A stretch of DNA of 6,420 nt. It comes from Cyanothece sp. UBA12306 (GTDB taxonomy: Bacteria > Cyanobacteriota > Cyanobacteriia > Cyanobacteriales > Microcystaceae). The notes beneath the pieces were generated by a model. It did no database searches. It had not been told where the DNA came from and saw only the letters and a program-made list of their open reading frames with translations. Below, piece after piece: positions 1 through 4,078 of the stretch. The position numbers and the translations under genes are program-made. The stretch covers positions 21,122-27,541 of the forward strand of contig DLXW01000123.1 in assembly GCA_003448685.1 (NCBI GenBank), written 5' to 3'. Numbering within the stretch: position 1 is the first letter of the stretch; every line of letters begins with the position of its first letter.

Positions 1-723
1 CTTAGGAGAAGTTGTACGGTTTGAAGTAGTTGATGAAGGTGATTTTCTTAAATTACCTGATGTCCGTAATTTTTGACGGTTTTTCACCGCTGCTGGAGGT
101 TCATTGTACTTGCGTTGATATTGTTGGGCTGCTTGGGTATAGGTGTTACCATAACCGCCATATCCGGTCATAATTCCTCCTGATTGATACATGGGAGGAA
201 CATAATATCGGGGACTAAATAGCATACTACCGATCGCTTGACCAGCTAAGGCACCGGCAAAGGGACTCCAGAAATTTGATTCCCGACGCACTATCACGGT
301 TTCAGGTTGTCCGGTTTGGGGGTTAGTTTGGGTTTCGGTGACCGAGTGGACATATTCAATTTTGAAGTCTTCTGTCAGGTACATCACTGCTTCATCCCCC
401 TTGACTTCGAGGGTTGTCTTTTCCCCATTAGCGATTTGTTCTTCTGTCAGTCTAGCCATTTGCAATTTAGCGGTACGATAGGTGGGGGGCTTTCCTGGGG
501 GAGTATTGAGTAGCATGATGGTATAAGTTCCATCCCCGTCGTTATATTCGGCTTGTTGGACGGGATAACTACCCTCGCTTACTTGATTAGGGGCGCTGAC
601 AGGCCTATTTTGGCTCACAGGACGATTTTGATTGGAATAGGAGGTCTGGTTGGATGAACCACACGCTACCATTGTCCAACTCAGGGTTAAGGTCATTAAC
701 AAGGCGATTAGTCTACGTTTCAT
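1..723 (-). CDS. Predicted lipoprotein with glycine-zipper segment, function unknown (3' end outside window)
   Basis: The frame is open from an ATG at 723-721 to the left edge: 241 codons, no stop, so the C-terminus is missing. The N-terminus is a lipoprotein-type signal peptide: basic MKRR, a hydrophobic stretch to about residue 18, then MVAC with Cys21 as the likely lipidated residue. The mature protein should therefore be membrane-anchored in the periplasm. After Cys21 comes a low-complexity Ser/Asn/Gln linker with a duplicated NRPVS (residues 33-43), then a mostly polar domain (about 50-150). Next is a hydrophobic GALAGQAIG segment (157-165) that fits a GxxxGxxxG glycine zipper, a Tyr/Gly/Pro-rich stretch (172-195), and a basic Ser/Thr-rich tail. 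I do not recognise a characterised family. It starts 22 bp after the stop of the DUF1517-like gene with no clear Shine-Dalgarno, so it is probably the downstream gene of that operon. The coding assignment is firm; the function is unknown. Confidence 0.8.
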   Translation of the reverse strand, partial: MKRRLIALLMTLTLSWTMVACGSSNQTSYSNQNRPVSQNRPVSAPNQVSEGSYPVQQAEYNDGDGTYTIMLLNTPPGKPPTYRTAKLQMARLTEEQIANGEKTTLEVKGDEAVMYLTEDFKIEYVHSVTETQTNPQTGQPETVIVRRESNFWSPFAGALAGQAIGSMLFSPRYYVPPMYQSGGIMTGYGGYGNTYTQAAQQYQRKYNEPPAAVKNRQKLRTSGNLRKSPSSTTSNRTTSPK

Positions 724-745
724 GGTTTATTGCATAAATGATTGA

Positions 746-1351
746 TTATAGGGGAATTAGTTCTGCAAAATTGAGCAGGACTTGTTCATTGGTCAGTTCA
801 TCTCCTAATCTAGCTGGCGAAAAGTCGATATTGATGGCTTCTAATGCTTCTTGATAATGAAGATTAATGAGGGCTTTTAGTCCATATTCTAAGGCTTCTC
901 GGTCTGCTAGGTTGGTTTCTAGGTCAGAAGATTCACCTCTAAAGCCTATTGTGATCATAACAACCACATTACGGGTCACAGGTAAAGATAAGGGGGTGTT
1001 TTCCTCACTTGTTAAATTATCGGGTTCTGGTTCACTCAGGTAGCGTTGAGCAGAATCTGTAGATAATTCGGTGAAGTAATCTCCTGCTTCTTCTTCTTTC
1101 CAAAAAAAATCTCCTTCGTTAGCTGCTGATTCCCAATAGATTTTCATGTCTAGGAGTTTCTGGCAAATATTCACCAAACTTTCTCCTAAAATCTCTAAAT
1201 CTCCTTCTGATTCTATGGCATTCTGCCCCTCTTGGTTGAAAACTCCTAGAATAGGAGCGACTTCATTTCCTGTGAGATGGACGAAAATCCGACAGACAAC
1301 AAAACGAGTCTTTCCAGTGAATTGATTGATGCGATCGCGCCAAGAACTCAT
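746..1351 (-). CDS. DUF1517-like conserved cyanobacterial protein
   Basis: This is a 201-residue soluble protein with no signal peptide or membrane segment. The sequence matches what I remember of a conserved cyanobacterial family annotated as DUF1517: an N-terminal RDRINQFTGKTRFVVCRIFV segment (5-24), then HLTGNEVAPILG (25-36), a central AANEGDFFW (76-84) and DSAQRYLSE (99-107), a variable acidic linker (about 108-119), then LSLPVTRNVVVMITI (121-135) and the C-terminal FSPARLGDELTNEQ (177-190) ending NFAELIPL. No biochemical role is established to my knowledge. The length fits the short form of the family, and the ATG at 1351-1349 directly precedes the conserved N-terminus. An AAGAG-like stretch lies a few bases upstream. 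A HIP1 site (1331-1338) falls inside the 5' coding part. The next gene, a lipoprotein, follows after 22 bp, so the two are probably co-transcribed. The family name is from recognition and not from a search. Confidence 0.82.
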   Translation of the reverse strand: MSSWRDRINQFTGKTRFVVCRIFVHLTGNEVAPILGVFNQEGQNAIESEGDLEILGESLVNICQKLLDMKIYWESAANEGDFFWKEEEAGDYFTELSTDSAQRYLSEPEPDNLTSEENTPLSLPVTRNVVVMITIGFRGESSDLETNLADREALEYGLKALINLHYQEALEAINIDFSPARLGDELTNEQVLLNFAELIPL

Positions 1352-1398
1352 ATTCTCTTAAGTAGAAATTTTTATATTATTTGGATGTTAATTGGTTT

Positions 1399-1427
1399 AT
1401 ACTATCATTGTTTTCCTTTTCTCTCAA
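1399..1427 (-). promoter_or_regulatory. Candidate sigma70-type promoter for the DUF1517-like/lipoprotein operon
   Basis: Read on the minus strand, TTGAGA (1427-1422, five of six matches to TTGACA) is followed by a 17-bp spacer and TAGTAT (1404-1399, four of six matches to TATAAT). A TGA just before the -10 gives the extended -10 form. Transcription would begin near 1392, leaving a leader of about 40 nt before the ATG at 1351. It lies in the 101-bp gap after yjbQ, where a separate promoter is expected. Confidence 0.5.
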
Positions 1428-1452
1428 CTAAAAATTATCTAACCAAGAAAGT

Positions 1453-1893
1453 CTATTGGCATCCACAACATTGAATTAAAAGGGTTCGCTGACGTGGGCC
1501 ATCTAATTCAAGAAATAGGATAGATTGCCAAGTTCCTAAACCTAATTTACTTTCTATAATTGGGATTACTTCACTGGTACTTAAAGTCATAGCCATTAAA
1601 TGGGAATGAGCATTAATAGGTTCATCGGGGGGAACATCTCTTAGATGAAGGTCGTTGTGGAGATATTTATCAGCTTCTGGAGCTAATTTTCGCAAATAAA
1701 CTTTAATGTCTTCTAATAATCTTTCTTCGTATTCGTTAATAGCTAATGCCGTGGTAGTATGGCGAGAAAAAACTGTTACGTGACCGTTTTTAATTCCTGT
1801 TGTTTTTAAGATTTCTTCAATCCTAGGAGTTACATTATAAATGCCAATACTACTATCAGTTTCAATTTCAATAATCTCATTAATAATTTTCAT
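1453..1893 (-). CDS. yjbQ: YjbQ/UPF0047 family protein (secondary thiamine-phosphate synthase-like)
   Basis: This is a 146-residue protein of the UPF0047/YjbQ family, close to the usual length of about 130-145. Family hallmarks are visible in order: SRHTTTALAINE (43-54), YLHND (77-81), the NAHSHL block (94-99), GLGTWQSI (118-125) and LELDGPRQRT (128-137). The His residues at 45, 79, 96 and 98 are the likely active-site or metal-binding positions (inference from family conservation). The family has been reported to supply weak thiamine-phosphate synthase activity in E. coli; its main physiological role is uncertain. The protein is cytosolic and lacks a signal peptide. The ATG at 1893-1891 gives the standard N-terminus; I see no clear Shine-Dalgarno. 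The C-terminus is unusual, ending QCCGCQ with three cysteines in four positions. The gene is separated from nagA upstream by a 113-bp gap holding the heptamer repeat, and no promoter there is convincing. Confidence 0.92.
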   Translation of the reverse strand: MKIINEIIEIETDSSIGIYNVTPRIEEILKTTGIKNGHVTVFSRHTTTALAINEYEERLLEDIKVYLRKLAPEADKYLHNDLHLRDVPPDEPINAHSHLMAMTLSTSEVIPIIESKLGLGTWQSILFLELDGPRQRTLLIQCCGCQ

Positions 1894-1968
1894 GATTTAA
1901 TTTAGAATATAATTTTTGTATGGAAATATGTATTAAGGAGAAAGCTTAAAATAAAGTCATAGCTAAAC

Positions 1969-2010
1969 TCTTCATTCTTCATTCTTCATTCTTCATTCTT
2001 CATTCTTCAT
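1969..2010. repeat. Six perfect tandem copies of a heptamer (TCTTCAT / ATGAAGA)
   Basis: The 42 bp consist of exactly six identical 7-bp units, TCTTCAT on the plus strand or ATGAAGA on the minus strand. The pattern breaks immediately on both sides. Heptanucleotide short tandem repeats (STRR sequences) are a known feature of cyanobacterial genomes and usually vary in copy number between strains. The array lies between nagA and yjbQ, and its right end overlaps the last bases of nagA: the TGA stop at 2009-2007 is part of the first unit in nagA's reading direction. Confidence 0.95.
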
Positions 2011-3167
2011 AGTCTTTGCCAAGTTAATTTATCATTATTTTTGTCCCAATGCCAACGCAATAAATTAGCCGGCTTTCCTGGAGAAATTCCAGGCAAATTA
2101 AGGGCTTTTCTCGGGGATTCTGTAGCCATTGCTATCGCAACTTTTGACTCACAAATTCCCCATTTAACTAAATTTTCTACTCCTACTAATAAAGGCCTAG
2201 TTGTTCCTGCTAATGTGCCATCAGCAAGTCTAGCAGTACCTTCTGTTACTTGAATTTGGCGATCATCCCAAGGATAAATACCATCCTCTAAACCAATGGG
2301 TGATAGGGCATCACTAACTAAAAATATTCCTTTTTCATTATAACTTGATCTCAATAAAATGTTAATCATTTTTAAACAGACGTGTTGTCCATCTGCAATT
2401 AAACCACAATATACATTAGGATTGATAATTGCTTCTGCTAATAATCCAGGTTGACGATGATGTAAAGGTGGCATAGCATTGTAAGCATGAGTGACCATTG
2501 ATGCTCCTAATTCAAAGGCTTTTTTTGCTTCTTGATCCGTCGCTTGGGAATGTCCTAAGCTAACGATAACTTGTTGTGATTTTAAGTAAGGTATTACTTC
2601 ATAACTGGGGTCTAATTCGGGAGCTAAAGTTACTATTTTAACTAATTCAATATAATTGCCAAAAACATATTTTATTGCTTCTATACTAGGAGTTAATAAA
2701 TATTCTGAGGGGTGCGCTCCTTTTTTTTGCGGGTTAAGAAAAGGTCCTTCTAAATGTACACCTAATATTTGGGCTGTCTCTTTTGTTTTTTGGGTTTGAG
2801 TGGTGATAAATTTTCTCAAAACTGAAAGTGAATGCTGAATATTTTTGACTGATGTGGTTACTATTGTTGGACAAAAACCATCAATTCCTTGTTGCCATAA
2901 AAAATCACAAATTTCTTCTAATTTATTGAGATGTTTTTCTTCAAGTTCAGGAAAAGCTAGGCCTAGGCATCCATTGATTTGTAGATCAATTCCTCCTAAT
3001 GATAAATAATCTCCCTCAAGATCATAAATATTCTCATTTCCTTGTTCAAAAAGGTCTGATTTTATTGCTTTAATATCTTGAATAATACCATCAGAATTTA
3101 TTGATATTTGTTGCTTTTCTTGATATCCAGGTATTTGAGCGTTAATAATAGTAATATTCTTGAGCAT
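2007..3167 (-). CDS. nagA: N-acetylglucosamine-6-phosphate deacetylase
   Basis: The enzyme hydrolyses N-acetylglucosamine-6-phosphate to glucosamine-6-phosphate and acetate, in amino-sugar and cell-wall salvage, in the cytosol. At 386 residues it has the normal family length. Visible motifs of the amidohydrolase fold are GGIDLQINGCLG (58-69), GVHLEGPFLNPQKKGAHP (136-153), TLAPE (180-184), SLGHSQA (203-209), THAYNAMPPLHHRQPG (226-241), IADGQHV (257-263), LVSDALSP (283-290) and ADGTLAG (315-321). By correspondence with E. coli NagA, Glu140, His206 and His227 are likely metal ligands, His262 a substrate contact and Asp286 the catalytic acid/base. The HxH usual in amidohydrolases is QxN here (Gln63, Asn65), as in the E. 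coli enzyme. The ATG at 3167 gives a normal N-terminus, with only a weak purine-rich stretch upstream. The stop codon is formed by the first unit of the heptamer repeat. No nagB or sugar transporter is seen nearby, so the gene stands alone within the window. Confidence 0.95.
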   Translation of the reverse strand: MLKNITIINAQIPGYQEKQQISINSDGIIQDIKAIKSDLFEQGNENIYDLEGDYLSLGGIDLQINGCLGLAFPELEEKHLNKLEEICDFLWQQGIDGFCPTIVTTSVKNIQHSLSVLRKFITTQTQKTKETAQILGVHLEGPFLNPQKKGAHPSEYLLTPSIEAIKYVFGNYIELVKIVTLAPELDPSYEVIPYLKSQQVIVSLGHSQATDQEAKKAFELGASMVTHAYNAMPPLHHRQPGLLAEAIINPNVYCGLIADGQHVCLKMINILLRSSYNEKGIFLVSDALSPIGLEDGIYPWDDRQIQVTEGTARLADGTLAGTTRPLLVGVENLVKWGICESKVAIAMATESPRKALNLPGISPGKPANLLRWHWDKNNDKLTWQRL

Positions 3168-3206
3168 TGCTTTTTAGGTTGTAGTAGTAGGGGGTGTTAG
3201 AAGGCT

Positions 3207-3236
3207 AAAATATTTGCTATAACTAGGATTTAACAA
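3207..3236 (-). promoter_or_regulatory. Weak candidate promoter upstream of nagA
   Basis: On the minus strand TTGTTA (3236-3231) and TATTTT (3212-3207) are separated by 18 bp, each with four of six matches to the sigma70 consensus. The predicted leader is about 30 nt. The -35 lies inside a small inverted repeat, GGATT-TAAC-AATCC (3226-3239, 5-bp arms), which might be an operator or chance. The 114-bp gap (3168-3281) contains nothing else I can support, and no intrinsic terminator for the upstream glycosyltransferase gene. Confidence 0.25.
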
Positions 3237-3281
3237 TCCGTCGTAACGTACTGATTTAACTAATCTTACTTAACCCATAAT

Positions 3282-3926
3282 TTATAATTCAAAAATACCA
3301 TATTTTTCTAACATAGGTAAATCTTCGGGACGATCTATATCTGATAAAGTTGGAAGAATACAAGTATTTAAACCTAGTTTTTTAGCTATATCTTGACTTA
3401 TGGACAATACTTGATTAGTTCCCCAAGGAATATCTTGGAATAGTTCAGAAAAAATTTGTTTAAGTCCAATTAAATAATAACCTCCATCTGCTGCTTTTCC
3501 TAAAACTAAATCATTTTCAATCAATGATTTTAATGCTTGTTCAACAATAGTATAATTGAGATCAATACAGTCAATACCAATAATAATAACTCGACTATAT
3601 TCTAAGGCAAAAGAATCACTGAAAGCAGACTGCATTTTTTGTCCTAAATCACCTTTTGCTTGTTCACAATAAGTTAAGTTATTTCCTAACCAATTTTTCA
3701 TAATTTCTTGGCTAGTTCCTGTATAATAAATAGCTACATCGATCTCATTAATTAATGGTTTTACATTAATTAATGGTTTTATTTGTTTCAAAGTATGTTC
3801 AGTTAATTGACGTTGTAATTGTGCTGCACCTTTTGCACCTAATGCAGGAATAAGACGGGTTTTTGTCTTTCCTGGTTCGGGATAACGGGTGAAAATAATT
3901 AGGCGATCGCGGTGAATTTTTGCCAT
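3282..3926 (-). CDS. TIGR04282/DUF2064 family glycosyltransferase (arsenosugar biosynthesis type)
   Basis: This is a 214-residue GT-A-like nucleotidyl/glycosyltransferase of the DUF2064 family, named in TIGR04282 for a proposed role in arsenosugar biosynthesis. The hallmarks are FTRYPEPGKTKTRLIPALG (12-30), the nucleotide-binding start; KGDLGQKM (91-98); IGIDCIDL (116-123), where the family usually has DCP and this protein has DCI; KAADGGYYLIGL (144-155); IPWGT (166-170); and SDIDRPEDL (195-203). The frame extends upstream to a TTG at 3941, but I chose the ATG at 3926-3924 because the family normally begins a few residues before the conserved LIIF segment and a plausible -10 at 3961-3956 would leave almost no leader for the TTG. 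Residues 50-61 contain a six-residue tandem duplication from an 18-bp DNA repeat. No arsenic methyltransferase or radical-SAM ArsS-like partner is visible, so the substrate is unproven. The gene is transcribed divergently from the NACHT gene. Confidence 0.88.
   Translation of the reverse strand: MAKIHRDRLIIFTRYPEPGKTKTRLIPALGAKGAAQLQRQLTEHTLKQIKPLINVKPLINEIDVAIYYTGTSQEIMKNWLGNNLTYCEQAKGDLGQKMQSAFSDSFALEYSRVIIIGIDCIDLNYTIVEQALKSLIENDLVLGKAADGGYYLIGLKQIFSELFQDIPWGTNQVLSISQDIAKKLGLNTCILPTLSDIDRPEDLPMLEKYGIFEL
3746..3781. repeat. Perfect 18-bp tandem duplication inside the glycosyltransferase gene
   Basis: Two identical, directly adjacent 18-bp units lie at 3746-3763 and 3764-3781. The unit length is a multiple of three, so the frame is kept and the protein reads KPLINV-KPLINE. 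The duplication lies between the first helix after the nucleotide-binding loop and the next predicted strand (DVAIYYTG), where families of this fold tolerate length variation. Perfect identity suggests a recent slippage event. Confidence 0.9.
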
Positions 3927-3955
3927 AATAGCAGCTTTCAATTGGGTGTATCAAT

Positions 3956-3961
3956 ATTTTA
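3956..3961 (-). promoter_or_regulatory. Candidate -10 for the glycosyltransferase gene
   Basis: On the minus strand the hexamer TAAAAT (3961-3956) matches TATAAT at five of six positions. No good -35 is found at 16-18 bp upstream, where the G-rich repeat lies. A start near 3949 would give a leader of about 23 nt to the ATG at 3926 and only about 8 nt to the TTG at 3941. Confidence 0.3.
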
Positions 3962-3970
3962 GTTGAGTTA

Positions 3971-3997
3971 AGTGTGGGGAGTGTGGGGAGTGTGGGG
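3971..3997. repeat. Three perfect copies of a G-rich 9-mer (AGTGTGGGG)
   Basis: The units lie at 3971-3979, 3980-3988 and 3989-3997, with two further G residues after the last, so the plus strand has G-runs of 4, 4 and 6. They sit in the divergent intergenic region between the glycosyltransferase and NACHT genes. They may be a simple-sequence expansion or a regulatory element; the sequence alone does not decide. Confidence 0.9.
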
Positions 3998-4036
3998 GGA
4001 TTTTTTCTTTGATGTTTAATCTATGCAGATGAAAAC

Positions 4037-4045
4037 TGCCATAAT
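4037..4045 (+). promoter_or_regulatory. Candidate extended -10 for the NACHT gene
   Basis: TGC followed by CATAAT (4040-4045, five of six matches to TATAAT) forms an extended -10. The position of a -35 at 17 bp spacing (4017-4022, TAATCT) is a poor match, which extended -10 promoters tolerate. The start would be near 4052, leaving a leader of about 27 nt before the ATG at 4079. The leader has only a weak GAAAG directly before the ATG and no good Shine-Dalgarno. Confidence 0.35.
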
Positions 4046-4078
4046 AAAAATTAAGGTTTATTAGCCAAGAATTGAAAG

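Noticed and set aside
307..513. Plus-strand open frame of 68 codons
   Set aside because: It lies wholly antisense to the lipoprotein gene, has no recognisable domain, and the opposite strand has a signal peptide and a continuous frame.
1277..1474. Plus-strand open frame of 65 codons
   Set aside because: It is antisense to the conserved N-terminus of the DUF1517-like gene and crosses that gene's promoter and the end of yjbQ; the peptide is unlike any family.
1935..1940. Plus-strand AAGGAG resembling a strong ribosome binding site
   Set aside because: No start codon with a usable frame follows within about 15 bases; it lies in the leader region of yjbQ on the other strand.
1969..1975. Short upstream peptide starting at the last ATGAAGA unit before yjbQ (9 codons)
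   Set aside because: There is no proper ribosome binding site and no sign of conservation; any ATG-containing repeat creates such frames by chance.
1969..2010. CRISPR-like array
   Set aside because: The units are 7 bp and directly contiguous, with no spacers; it is a simple tandem repeat.
2041..2253. Plus-strand open frame of 70 codons
   Set aside because: It is antisense to the conserved C-terminal part of nagA and explained by that gene's codon pattern.
3226..3239. Inverted repeat as an intrinsic terminator for the glycosyltransferase gene
   Set aside because: The arms are only 5 bp and no T-run follows in the direction of transcription.
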